A stretch of 64,000 bases of DNA from Betaproteobacteria bacterium (GTDB taxonomy: Bacteria > Pseudomonadota > Gammaproteobacteria > Burkholderiales > Casimicrobiaceae): NCBI GenBank assembly GCA_016717855.1, contig JADKEV010000029.1:1-64000 (forward strand), given 5' to 3'. The notes under the pieces were generated by a model. That model did not search any database and was not told the DNA's origin. It saw nothing but the letters and a program-made list of their open reading frames with translations. Positions 25,094 to 34,300 of this stretch are shown here, piece by piece. Position 1 is the stretch's first letter, and each line of letters begins with the position of its first letter. The position numbers and the translations under genes were made by a program.

Positions 25094-25986
25094 GAGATGG
25101 GCGTCTCGATCGTCGCCATCGCGGCCTTGAACTGCGGGTCCTTGACGGTTTCCTGCGCCGCGTGGCGCAGCGCGGCGAGCACCGGCTGTGGCGTGCCGGC
25201 CGGGGCGAACAGTCCGGACCAGATGAAGAACTCCGCGTCGTAGCCCAGTTCCTTGAGCGTCGGCAGGTCGGGCAGCGCTTCGATGCGCTTGTCGCCCCAG
25301 CCGGCCAGCGCGCGCAGCTTGCCCGCCTTGATGTGCTGGATCACGGTGCCCGGGCCGGTGGCCAGCGCGTCGACATGGCCACCCAGCAATGCGGTGATCG
25401 CGGGTCCGGCGCCGGTGTAGGGCACGTGGTGCAGGCTCACACCCGCGGCGTCGCCCAGCATCGCCATCGCCACGTGCAGCGTCCCGTAGATGCCGGACGA
25501 ACTGTACGAGATCGCGCCCGGGCGCTTCTTCGCGTCGTCGACGAACTCCTTCACCGACTTCCACGGACTCTCGGCGCGCACGACCAGGATCGTCGGATCG
25601 GCGGAGATCAGCGCGATCGGCGCCAGCTGGTCCAGCGTGTACATCGGCGCGCGGCCGAGCAGCTTGTCGGCTTCCGGGATCACCGAGATGCTCGATAACG
25701 CCATCAGTACCGTGTAGCCGTCGGGCTTTGCCTTGGCGACCTGCGCCATCCCGATGCCGCCGCCGGCGCCGGCCTTGTTCTCGACCACGATCTTCTGCTT
25801 CAGGAACTTTTCCATCCCCGCGGTCACCGGACGCCCGGTCAGGTCCGCGACGCCGCCCGGCGGAAACGGCACGATCATCGTGATCGGCTTGCTCGGGTAG
25901 GGTTCCTGCGCCGCGCAGACGGCGGCGAAGGCGAGCGCGGCGGCGGCCCATGCCGCGCGGCCGGGCAGTGAGTTCGTGATGGACAT
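24562..25986 (-). CDS. Bug-family tripartite tricarboxylate binding protein
   Basis: A TctC/Bug-type periplasmic solute receptor. The signal peptide lies within MSITNSLPGRAAWAAAALAF, cleaved near AAQ. Mature landmarks are YPSKPITMIVPFPPGGVADL, VVENKAGAGGGIGMAQVAKA, the HHVPYTGAGPAITALLGGHV pocket strand, and LPDLPTLKELGYDAEFFIWS. The family binds carboxylates for TctAB-type importers; no TctA or TctB gene is here. ATG 25986 follows AGGAG. The receptor should end near 25010 (VVVKKIGKVEE); the frame continues for about 150 residues antisense to the GDPD gene, giving 474 residues instead of about 325. Either a stop was lost or an indel lies in the G-rich stretch at 24955-24977. Confidence 0.85.
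   Translation of the reverse strand: MSITNSLPGRAAWAAAALAFAAVCAAQEPYPSKPITMIVPFPPGGVADLTGRPVTAGMEKFLKQKIVVENKAGAGGGIGMAQVAKAKPDGYTVLMALSSISVIPEADKLLGRAPMYTLDQLAPIALISADPTILVVRAESPWKSVKEFVDDAKKRPGAISYSSSGIYGTLHVAMAMLGDAAGVSLHHVPYTGAGPAITALLGGHVDALATGPGTVIQHIKAGKLRALAGWGDKRIEALPDLPTLKELGYDAEFFIWSGLFAPAGTPQPVLAALRHAAQETVKDPQFKAAMATIETPISYLDAPEFQKFWDNDAKRLAVVVKKIGKVEERGRARRHPRHPPAPPAPGEVSRARPLRTRGVTGVAFGSGMCRAAIAARTRSGRSLMMPSTFRSSMRSMSAGAFTVHTTTRKPSPCASAIFAWSTSPKYGDQTLPPAALTIRATEPPWSRAWKPAVHAEPSGLPAPMLSSPDCWAER
24927..25001. repeat. Inverted repeat between converging genes
   Basis: Arms at 24927-24946 and 24981-25001 pair over 20 positions with one bulge, enclosing a G-run-rich loop (GGCGGGGCGGGGGGG). 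It lies exactly where the GDPD and Bug-receptor genes would normally end, so it is a candidate bidirectional terminator and also a spot where indels are likely. Confidence 0.5.
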
Positions 25987-26131
25987 GATGTCTCCTGTGC
26001 TGGTGGCATTGACCAAAGACTGGCGCCGATTTGCGTCGCGCCGCCGGTGCGGAAGCGGGCTGGGACTCGACCCGCGCCGGCGGCAATCCGCAATCGACGG
26101 ATCGAATGGCGTGCATTATGCTCTTCCCGCG

Positions 26132-27268
26132 ATGACCTCCACCAGACCTGTGACACTCGCCCGGTTGCGCGGCTACGCGATCGCGCGCTCTCTGTTCACC
26201 CCGACCACGCTGCCGGCCGCGTTCCGCCGGATGGGCTACGTCCAGGCCGACCCGATCAGGGCGCCGTCCCGGGCGCAGGACCTGATCCTGCGCCACCGGG
26301 TCAAGGGGTACCATGACGGCGACCTCGAGCGGCGCTATCCGCGCCTGCGGATCGAGGAGGACGCGCTGCACAACTACGGCTTCCTGGACCGGGAACTGCA
26401 GGCGCTGCTGCATCCGCGCGCGTTTTCGCAGCCGTTGCGCATCGAGCGCGCGCATCCGCAGTTGATCCAACCGGTGCTTGATTTCGTCCGCGCCAACGGG
26501 CCGACGCATCCGCGCGATCTCGATCCGCAGCATGGCGGGAAATCGGTCACCAACTACTGGGGCGGCAGCTCCAGCGCCGCCACGCAGGCGCTCGACATCC
26601 TGCATTATCGCGGTGCGTTGCGCGTCACGCGCCGCGTCAACGGCGTGCGCGTCTATGCGGAGGCGACGCACCACGCGCCGGACGCGGCGGGGCTGGCGGG
26701 CGAGGAAAGGGTGCAGCGCCTGATCGCGCGCCTGGTCGACCTGTACGCGCCGGTGCCGGAAGCCAGCCTGCGCCAGCTCACGATGTTGCTGCGCTATGGC
26801 GCGCCGCACCTCGAAACGGCGTTGCGCGACCGCGCGATGGTCAACGCCGCGATCGACGCCGGCATGCTGCGCGAGTGCCGCGTCGACGGCGTGAACTGGA
26901 TCTTGCCTGCCGCGGAAACGGTGCGCGGCGCGGCGCCGGACGCGGTGCGCCTGCTCGCGCCGTTCGATCCCGTTGTCTGGGACCGGCGACGATTCGAACT
27001 GTTCTGGGGCTGGCGCTATCGCTTCGAAGCGTACACGCCGCCGGCGAAGCGCCGGCTCGGCTACTACGCGCTGCCGCTCTTGTGGCGCGACCAGGTCGCG
27101 GGCTGGGCCAACGTCAAGAGCGACGACGCGCGCCTGGTGGCCGAGATCGGCTTCGCGCAGGCCCGCCCGCGCGAGGCGGCATTCAAGCGCGAGCTCGACG
27201 CCGAGCTCGAGCGCATGCGCGACTTTCTCGGCGCGACCCGGATCGGCAGGATCGCGTACTGCCGCTGA
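26132..27268 (+). CDS. Winged-helix YcaQ-like DNA-repair protein
   Basis: A 378-residue protein of the YcaQ/AlkX family (winged-helix, formerly DUF1006), known for unhooking interstrand DNA crosslinks in E. coli. The catalytic-type QxD motif is visible at Q38-D40 in MGYVQADPIRAPSRAQDLIL, followed by EEDALHNYGFLDRELQALLH, WGGSSSAATQALDILHYRGA (winged-helix), and the C-terminal LLAPFDPVVWDRRRFELFWG and EAYTPPAKRRLGYYALPLLW. ATG 26132 is the first Met in frame that starts the conserved part; no clear ribosome site precedes it. It is divergent from the Bug receptor, with 145 bases between. Glycosylase function is inferred from the family. Confidence 0.87.
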   Translation: MTSTRPVTLARLRGYAIARSLFTPTTLPAAFRRMGYVQADPIRAPSRAQDLILRHRVKGYHDGDLERRYPRLRIEEDALHNYGFLDRELQALLHPRAFSQPLRIERAHPQLIQPVLDFVRANGPTHPRDLDPQHGGKSVTNYWGGSSSAATQALDILHYRGALRVTRRVNGVRVYAEATHHAPDAAGLAGEERVQRLIARLVDLYAPVPEASLRQLTMLLRYGAPHLETALRDRAMVNAAIDAGMLRECRVDGVNWILPAAETVRGAAPDAVRLLAPFDPVVWDRRRFELFWGWRYRFEAYTPPAKRRLGYYALPLLWRDQVAGWANVKSDDARLVAEIGFAQARPREAAFKRELDAELERMRDFLGATRIGRIAYCR

Positions 27269-27538
27269 CCGGGTCGCGATGGCGAGTGCACGTTGTCGGG
27301 CAGGCGCGACAGCAAAAAGAACATGCAATCAACGGTGTCGCCGGCGAACGCCATCCGGCGTCGGGGAGAGACGACGCTTTTGCCTATTCCAGCGTGCCTT
27401 TCGCCGCAAACAGGCGACCGCGGCGCGCCGCCTGAGCGAACGAAGCCCTCCAGATCATGCACTTACGCATTTGTCATAAAAAGGGTACGCATCTTGCTAT
27501 GACGAAGGGGCTGTCCCCACAACTGAGGAGGAAGTGCA

Positions 27539-28123
27539 ATGAGCAATGGCATATTCGGCAAGGACAACAGGCAGGACGACAAGAACAGACAGAACGTGGT
27601 GCCCGGCGTGATGGCGCAGCGGCCCGCCAGCGCAGTGCCGCCCGCCGCTGCGGCGCAGGCGCCGGCCGCCGCGCCGCAGCAGCAGGCGGCACCGCCACAG
27701 GCGCTGACGCCGACCGGCAGCACGCTGACCGTCGGGCCCAACATCAAGCTCAAGAGCGCGGAGATCAGCGACTGCGACACGCTGGTCGTCGAGGGTCACG
27801 TCGATGGCACCGTGTCCAGCCAGGCGATCGTGATCGCGCAGACCGGCACGCTCAACGGCACCGCGACCATCGACAACGCCGAGATCCGCGGCGAGTTCAA
27901 GGGCGAATTGACGGTGAGGAAGCGGCTGATGATCTGCGCCACGGGCAAGGTCTCCGGCAAGATCGCCTATGGCAAGCTGGTGATCGAAGAAGGGGGCGAG
28001 CTGATCGGCGAGATCCAGGCCATGCATGGCGCGGTCCCCGTGCTCGGCGAGCACACCGAAATGCCCGTGCTGCGGACGGCGTCCGCGCCACCGATGGCGA
28101 TGGGGGTGCCCGCGCGGCACTGA
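27539..28123 (+). CDS. Bactofilin (polymer-forming cytoskeletal protein)
   Basis: A 194-residue bactofilin. A flexible Ala/Pro/Gln-rich N-terminus (about 1-58) precedes the right-handed beta-helix domain: STLTVGPNIKLKSAEISDCD, LVVEGHVDGTVSSQAIVIAQ, TATIDNAEIRGEFKGELTVR and KIAYGKLVIEEGGELIGEIQ, showing the repeating rungs. A hydrophobic-basic tail ends the protein. Bactofilins assemble into filaments at the membrane and help place cell-wall or morphogenesis enzymes. ATG 27539 follows GAGGAAG. It is not next to an M23 peptidase gene, its common partner, so its client is unknown. The 270 bases ahead of it hold no gene. Confidence 0.92.
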   Translation: MSNGIFGKDNRQDDKNRQNVVPGVMAQRPASAVPPAAAAQAPAAAPQQQAAPPQALTPTGSTLTVGPNIKLKSAEISDCDTLVVEGHVDGTVSSQAIVIAQTGTLNGTATIDNAEIRGEFKGELTVRKRLMICATGKVSGKIAYGKLVIEEGGELIGEIQAMHGAVPVLGEHTEMPVLRTASAPPMAMGVPARH

Positions 28124-28297
28124 TACGCTGTTACCGCGATCGGCGCGGGCGCACGGCACGCGCACACCCGGGTATGCGCCCCGATCGCGCAGTCGCGCAA
28201 CGATTGCCAGCGCAACGCCGGGGCCGTACCATGCGCGGATGATTTCGACCCGGAACATGGCTCCAGCGCGGTTAGTCCCCTGAGCGCCGAATCCGCG

Positions 28298-29524
28298 TTG
28301 CCGTGGCGGCTGGTTTGGTCGCTGTCGGCCACGCAGATCGTGTCGTGGGGCACCGTCTATTACGCGTTCGGCGTCCTGCTGGTGCCGATGCAGGCCGAGT
28401 TCGGCTGGGCGCAAAGCGTGCTCACCGGCGCCTATTCGATGGCGCTGGGCATCGCGGCGCTGGTGCTGGTGCCGGTCGGCGTCTGGATCGACCGCCGGGG
28501 CGGGCGCGCCGCGATGACCGCAGGATCGCTGCTGGCGGTGGTGCTGTTCGTGCTGCTCGCCGTCAACCACTCGCTGATCGGCTTCTACCTGATCTGGGCC
28601 GGGCTCGGGCTGGTGATGGCGACGACGCTGTACGAGGCCGCGTTCGCGGTCATCGAAATCGGCTTCGGCCCGGCGTATCGCAAGGGCATCACCGTGCTCA
28701 CGTTCGCCGGCGGGCTCGCGAGCACGGTGTTCATTCCGATCACCCAGTGGCTGGTCGAAGTCTCCGGTTGGCGCGGGGCGGCGTTCGGCCTTGCGGTGGC
28801 GAATCTGCTGGTGTGCGTGCCGCTGCATGCGCTGCTCCCCGGCCGGCGCGCCGTCGCCGGGAGGGACTCCCAACATGGTGGTGAGGCCGGCGCGGGCAGC
28901 GCGGCGGAGAACGCCGCGGCGGCCAAGGCCAGCGCGGCCATGGCCATCCGCCGCGCGCTGGCGTCGCTGCAGTTCTGGACGCTGGCGATCGCCTATACCG
29001 GCTACGCGCTGGTCGTCGGCACGCTGGGCGTGCACCTGATCCCGCTGCTGGGCGCCAAGGGCTTCTCGACCGGCGAAGTCGTGCTGATCGCCTCGATGGT
29101 CGGCCCGATGCAGGTCGCGGGCCGCCTCGCGCAGTACGGGCTTGGCGACGCGGTGGAAATCCGCCGTCTGTCGCGCATCGTGTTCGCGATGATACCGGTG
29201 GCGATGGCAATACTGCTGCTGTCGCCGGCGCAGTCGCTGTTCATCGGCTTCTTCGTCGTGTTCTACGGCGTGGGCATGGGCATCTCGACCATCCTGCGCG
29301 GGATCGCGATGCCCGAGCTGTTCGGGCGCGAGAACTACGCGACGCTCTCCAACCTGCTCTCCGCGCCCAGCGTTGCCGCGCGCGCGGTGGCGCCGTTCCT
29401 CGCCTCGCTGATCGTCGCCGCGTTCGACACCTACGAGGCGCTGATCTGGGCCAACCTGGTCATCGCGCTCGCCGCGCTGGGCGCGATGTGGATCGCCACG
29501 CGGCGCAAGGCCGACCGATCGTAG
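28298..29524 (+). CDS. MFS transporter, monocarboxylate/oxalate-type
   Basis: A 408-residue major facilitator carrier with about 12 helices. Helix one contains SATQIVSWGTVYYAFGVLLV, the loop after helix two has GVWIDRRGGRAAMTAGSLL, and a central hydrophilic loop of about 35 residues joins the halves (AVAGRDSQHGGEAGAGSAAE). The N-terminal pattern resembles OFA/monocarboxylate-type members. The substrate is unknown. The start at TTG 28298 is taken because the first helix begins right after it. The TAG stop lies within a palindromic repeat that also gives the stop of the converging gene. Confidence 0.85.
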   Translation: MPWRLVWSLSATQIVSWGTVYYAFGVLLVPMQAEFGWAQSVLTGAYSMALGIAALVLVPVGVWIDRRGGRAAMTAGSLLAVVLFVLLAVNHSLIGFYLIWAGLGLVMATTLYEAAFAVIEIGFGPAYRKGITVLTFAGGLASTVFIPITQWLVEVSGWRGAAFGLAVANLLVCVPLHALLPGRRAVAGRDSQHGGEAGAGSAAENAAAAKASAAMAIRRALASLQFWTLAIAYTGYALVVGTLGVHLIPLLGAKGFSTGEVVLIASMVGPMQVAGRLAQYGLGDAVEIRRLSRIVFAMIPVAMAILLLSPAQSLFIGFFVVFYGVGMGISTILRGIAMPELFGRENYATLSNLLSAPSVAARAVAPFLASLIVAAFDTYEALIWANLVIALAALGAMWIATRRKADRS

Positions 29525-29545
29525 GATGGGTGTCGCCCACCCTAC
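29521..29545. repeat. Palindromic repeat supplying two stop codons
   Basis: GTAGGATGGG pairs with CCCACCCTAC with one mismatch. The TAG on the plus strand (29522-29524) ends the MFS gene and the TAG on the minus strand (29544-29542) ends the peptide-binding-protein gene. It can also act as a hairpin terminator for both. Confidence 0.7.
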
Positions 29546-31317
29546 CGCACCACGTCCAGGTACATCCACGGATGCTCGACGAAGGCATGCGGCTTGAAGC
29601 CCTTGACCCACGGCTGGACCAGCGCGTTCCTGTATGTGTAATGCCCGGGATGCCACGGTGCATAGACCTGGACGATTTCGGTCATCTTCCGGTACAGGGC
29701 GGTGCGCTCCGGACCGTCGGGCAACCGCTTCGAGGCTTCATAGAGACGGTCGAATTCGGGCAATGAGAACCGCGCGTCGTTGAGGTTGCCGCGGTTCTTG
29801 CTGTAGAGCAGGCCCAGGAAAGAATCGCCATCGCGCACGCCGCTCTGCCAGCCGATGTTCCACATCATCAGCTGGCCCGCCATGCTCATCTTCAGCAGAT
29901 CCGGCCACTTCTGCTTGACGAACTCGAGCCGGATGCCGATGTCCTCCATGTTCTTCGCCCACAGCTCGTCCTGGAGCCGGTGCAGCGCATCGGGCGTCGA
30001 GCCCATCCGGATCACCAGCGGCCTGCCGTCCGGCATCTCGCGGCGGCCGTCGCCGTTGCGGTCCTTGTAGCCGAACTTGTCGAGCAGGGCGCGCGCGGCC
30101 ACCGGGTTGTACCGGTTCGCGGGCTTCAGCTTCGGGTCGTGTCCGGTGAGCATCGGCGGCACCGGCTGCGACGCGGGCAGCGCCTGCCCGTTGCGGATCA
30201 CGCGGATCTCCTCGTCGCCGTGGTAGCCCATCACGATCGCCCGGCGCAGCGCGATCTTGTCCGGCGTGTAGCCGCCGACCAGCGGATCTTCCATGTTGAA
30301 GTACGTGTACTGCAGCGACGGCTCCAGCTCGCGCGACCACTGGATCCCGGCCCGCGCGTAGTCATCGCGGAGCTTGCCGTTCGCGATCACCTGGTTCACC
30401 AGGTCCGCCGGGATGTAGACGTAGTCGAGCTCCTTCGACTTGAAGGCCAGCAGGCGCGGATTCGATTCCTCGATGATGGACACCTCGATGCGGCCGACCA
30501 GCGGCAGCTTGCGCCCCTTGTACGCCCTGATCAGCGCGGCGTCGCCTGGCTCGCCCTTGTCGGGGAAGACGACATCGCGAAAGCCGGGGTTGGCCTCGAA
30601 CACCAGCTTGCTGCCGCGCTTCCATTCCTTGAGCAGGTACGGGCCGGTGCCGACCGGATGCTCGTGCGTCCACGTGTTGCCCGCCGCGCCATGCGCCTGG
30701 ATCACCTCGCGCGCGACCGCGGCAAGCTGCGTCGTGGTCATGTAGTCGACGATCCCGTAGTCGGGATTCTTCAGCTTGATCTGCAGCGTGTGCGAGTCCA
30801 GCGCCTGCAAGCCTTCGAGCTTCGCGTCGTAGTCGAACTTCCCGGACTTCTTCGCCGCGGCGATCAGTTCGTCGGCGCCGACCAGCTTGTCCTCGAAAAT
30901 GAACAGGTTCGGGGACGTGACCGCGGGATCGATGATGCGCTTCCAGCTGAAGACATAATCGGCGGCGACCAGCTCGCGCGGCTTGCCCTTGAACGCCGGG
31001 TCGGGCGTGAAGTAGATGCCGCGCTTGAGGCGGACGATGATGGTGCGCCCGCCGTCCCTGATCTGGGGCAGCGCGGCGGCCGTGCCGGGCACGAGCTGAT
31101 AGGGCCGCGCCAGGTGATCGTAGACGAACAAGGTGTCGAAAATCGAGCGTTCGACGTAGCCCGAATAGAGGTCCTGCGTGACCTGCGGATCGAAGCCGGT
31201 GATGTCGACCGGGAACGCGACGCGGAGCGTCTTGTTCATGTCGGCGGCGGACAGCGTTCCGGCGCCGGCCGCCAGCAGCAGGCCGGCGAACAAGTGCGAG
31301 AGTCGCCGCATGGGCAT
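29542..31317 (-). CDS. Peptide ABC-type solute-binding protein
   Basis: A family-5 extracellular solute-binding protein of 591 residues. A signal peptide is present (MPMRRLSHLFAGLLLAAGAG, cleavage near LSA). Mature features are LRVAFPVDITGFDPQVTQDL, YVFSWKRIIDPAVTSPNLFI, HPVGTGPYLLKEWKRGSKLV and GWQSGVRDGDSFLGLLYSK. It would bind oligopeptides or similar ligands for an ABC importer; no importer genes are adjacent. ATG 31317 has AAGGA five bases ahead. An alternative ATG at 31323 overlaps the stop of the upstream glycosyltransferase gene, so the two genes are tightly coupled in either case. A peptide receptor coupled to a glycosyltransferase is unusual. Confidence 0.9.
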   Translation of the reverse strand: MPMRRLSHLFAGLLLAAGAGTLSAADMNKTLRVAFPVDITGFDPQVTQDLYSGYVERSIFDTLFVYDHLARPYQLVPGTAAALPQIRDGGRTIIVRLKRGIYFTPDPAFKGKPRELVAADYVFSWKRIIDPAVTSPNLFIFEDKLVGADELIAAAKKSGKFDYDAKLEGLQALDSHTLQIKLKNPDYGIVDYMTTTQLAAVAREVIQAHGAAGNTWTHEHPVGTGPYLLKEWKRGSKLVFEANPGFRDVVFPDKGEPGDAALIRAYKGRKLPLVGRIEVSIIEESNPRLLAFKSKELDYVYIPADLVNQVIANGKLRDDYARAGIQWSRELEPSLQYTYFNMEDPLVGGYTPDKIALRRAIVMGYHGDEEIRVIRNGQALPASQPVPPMLTGHDPKLKPANRYNPVAARALLDKFGYKDRNGDGRREMPDGRPLVIRMGSTPDALHRLQDELWAKNMEDIGIRLEFVKQKWPDLLKMSMAGQLMMWNIGWQSGVRDGDSFLGLLYSKNRGNLNDARFSLPEFDRLYEASKRLPDGPERTALYRKMTEIVQVYAPWHPGHYTYRNALVQPWVKGFKPHAFVEHPWMYLDVVR

Positions 31318-31319
31318 GT

Positions 31320-34300
31320 TCATCCTTGAGGGGAGGAAAGCGTTGCAGGATCGTCCGCCGCCCGTCCACGTGCCGGCAGATCGGGAAGGAACAGCGGGCC
31401 GTCGAGCGTCAGGTTCGGATTGTAGGCGGGATCGTCGTCGATGTAGCGTGCCCGGCGCGCCAGCCAGGCGCGCCCGCGTTCGCTGTCCAGGGTGGGGAGA
31501 GGCAGAAGTTCATGCGCGGCGACGACCACCTCGGCGAACGGTGTCCAGACGTTGCGCAGTCCTTGCTCCACCAGCCGCAGACACAGGTCGGCGAGCTCCC
31601 AGCCGGGCGGCGCGCCCGCGGCGCAGCCGCCCGCGGCCGCAAGGCGGGCGCGCGTGACGGCCAGGCAGCGCGCGCCGGCGATGCTAAGGTCCTGGACCAG
31701 CCGCGCCCGCGCCTGCATCCCGGCGTGGCCGCGCTGCAGGCCGGCGTACAAGGGGACGAAACCGCGGGCGCCCGCGCCGATCCAGCCACCCTCGACGATG
31801 CCGCCGCCTTCATCGAGCACCATGGGACCCGCGGCGCCGACACCGGGCCGCAGCGCCTGCGCGACCAACTCTTCCAGCCATCCGGCGCCGGCACCGCGCA
31901 GCCCCGCCGGCACGAAGCAAAGGACGTCGCCGCGCGCTGCGGCGACCGCGGCATCGAGGCTGCCGACCCGGCGCACAGTCTCGCCGGCGGGCGGCGGCGC
32001 GCCACGGGCATCCGCCCCGGGAGGGCCGGCGGCGACGATGACCTCGGTCGTTCCGTAATTGTGCGAAGCGTTCAAGCGCGCGATTCCCGCGCCCGGGTCT
32101 GCCCCTACGGCGTCCGCGCACACGATGAACGAGACCAGGGGGCGCGGCGCGGGCAGCGGGAACTGCACCCGCCAGAACGAATTATTGACGGCCGGCACGA
32201 CCTGCGCCTGGGTCCCCTGGCGCGCCAGGTGTTCCTCCACGGCGCGCTGCTGCGCGCGCCCGGCATAGCTCTTCTGCGCACTGCCGGCCGCGGCGGAGCC
32301 GGCGATCGTGCGCCAGTGGTAGAGCACGCGCGGGATGTGGCGTATGCACGCGGCGGCCACGCCTTCGCTCACGCGCAGGGCCAGGTCCCAGTCCTGCGCC
32401 CCTTCCAGGCCCAGCCGGAATCCGCCCAGCGAGCGGACGCGCGCGGTGCGGTACACGCCCAGGTGGCTGACGCAGTTCTGCCCGCACAGCAGGTCCGGGT
32501 TCCAGTCGGACTTGAAGTACGGGTCGAAGCGCATGCCGTTTTCGTCGATCTTGTCCTCGTCCGAATAGATCAGTTCGGCGCCGGGATGGAGGACGATCTC
32601 GCGCGCGACCCAGTGCAGCGCATCGGGCGGCAGTTCGTCGTCATGGTCGAGCAGGACAATGAACTCGCCCGCGGCCATCGCCAGCGCGGTATTGGTGGCC
32701 GCCGAGATGTGCCCGTTCTGCGGCCGGAATTCGAGCCGGATGCGCGGATCGCGCCGGGCATACTCCTCCAGCACGGCGCGGACTTTCGGCTGCGGCGAGG
32801 CATCGTCGGCGATGCAGCATTCCCAGTCCCCGTAGGTCTGCTCGCGCACCGAGTCGAGCGCGCGGCGCAGCCAGCGCGCGGGCGAATTGTAGGTGGCGAT
32901 CAGAACGGACAGCAGCGGCCGCCGCGGCCACGCGCGCTCCGCTTCGGCCTGCGCCGCGCGCTGCGCCGGCGTCGCGCGCGTCGCCAGCACCCAGTCGGAA
33001 TACGCGAGCGCGCGGCGGCCGGCGAGCGCGGCGGGGAGCGCGCCGGCGTGCGCCGACTGGCGTAGCGCGGCGAGCAGCCGGGGCCCGCCGTCGGGATGCG
33101 AGCGCAGCGGATGGGTGTCGATGTCCGCGAAGAAACGGCCGAACGCAGCCTCGATCTCGAACAGGCTGCGCAGCGTGCTGCGGCTGAACGTGTTCGCGTC
33201 GTGCAGCCGGTAGCGGTACAGCCGCTCGGGCACGAACGCGATCCGTCCGGCATTGCTCGCCGCCAGCAGAAAGTCCCAGTCGTGGACCGCGTCCAGCGCC
33301 CGGAAGCCGCCGATGCGCTCGACCAGCGCGCGCCGGAACACGAAGTTGCCGCTGGAGATCGCGCTGTTCACGAGGATGATGCCCAGCTCCGGATACGGCT
33401 GCGTCGCCAGCCGCGCGAGCTGCCCGCGCAAGCCCTGCACGTACGGCATCTGCTCGTTGACGGGACCGCCGTCGCGGTCGATGAACGTGACGTCGCTGAA
33501 TGCGAGCAGCGCGCCGGTTTCCTCCAGCCGCCGCACCAGCCGCGCCAGCCGGGCGGGTTCGAACGCGTCGTCGGAATTCAGGATCGCGATGAACTCGCCG
33601 CGGGCGGCCGCGATGCCGCGATTGATCGCGGCGGGCGCGCCCGCGTTGGCCTGCGCGATGACGGTGGTGGCGCATGGCGCCGCCGTCGCGAACGCGCGCG
33701 CCAGCGCCAGCGTCCCGTCGGTGGACCCGTCGTCGACAACGATGATCTCGAAGTCGCCAAGAGTCTGCGCCCGCACCGATGCCAGCGCGGCCTCGATGTA
33801 GCGTTCGTGGTTGTACGCGGGTACGACGACGCTGACCCGCGGGGCGGGCGTCGCGTCCCGCGCGGGCGCGCCGGCGTCCCACGCGATGCGCACCACGGGC
33901 GGGGCGCTCCGCGCCGCGCCCTGCGCCCGCGGGATCGCCTGCAGGAACTGCGCGCCGTACCGCGTATCGGGTTCCAGATAGCTGCCGTGCAGCCAGTCGT
34001 TCCATGCGCGCAGGAACACGATGCGCTGCGCCGGCGGCAGGCGCAGCCGCGCGCGCTCGATCGCTTCGCGCAGCCAGTATTCGAATGCCTCCGGCGTGGC
34101 GTGCACCAGAACCTGCCCTGCCTCTGCCAGCGCCGGCGTGTCGTCCCACCGCGCCAGCACCGTGGGCAGCAGCGCATACGGCGGACGAGTGCGCAGCACC
34201 GTGTCGACAACCAGCCGCCGGTAGTCGTTGATCGCGGCCACCGCGCCGGCGGGCGCGCCCAGCACGCCGTTGAGCGGCTCGAGCATCACGCCTGCGGGTG

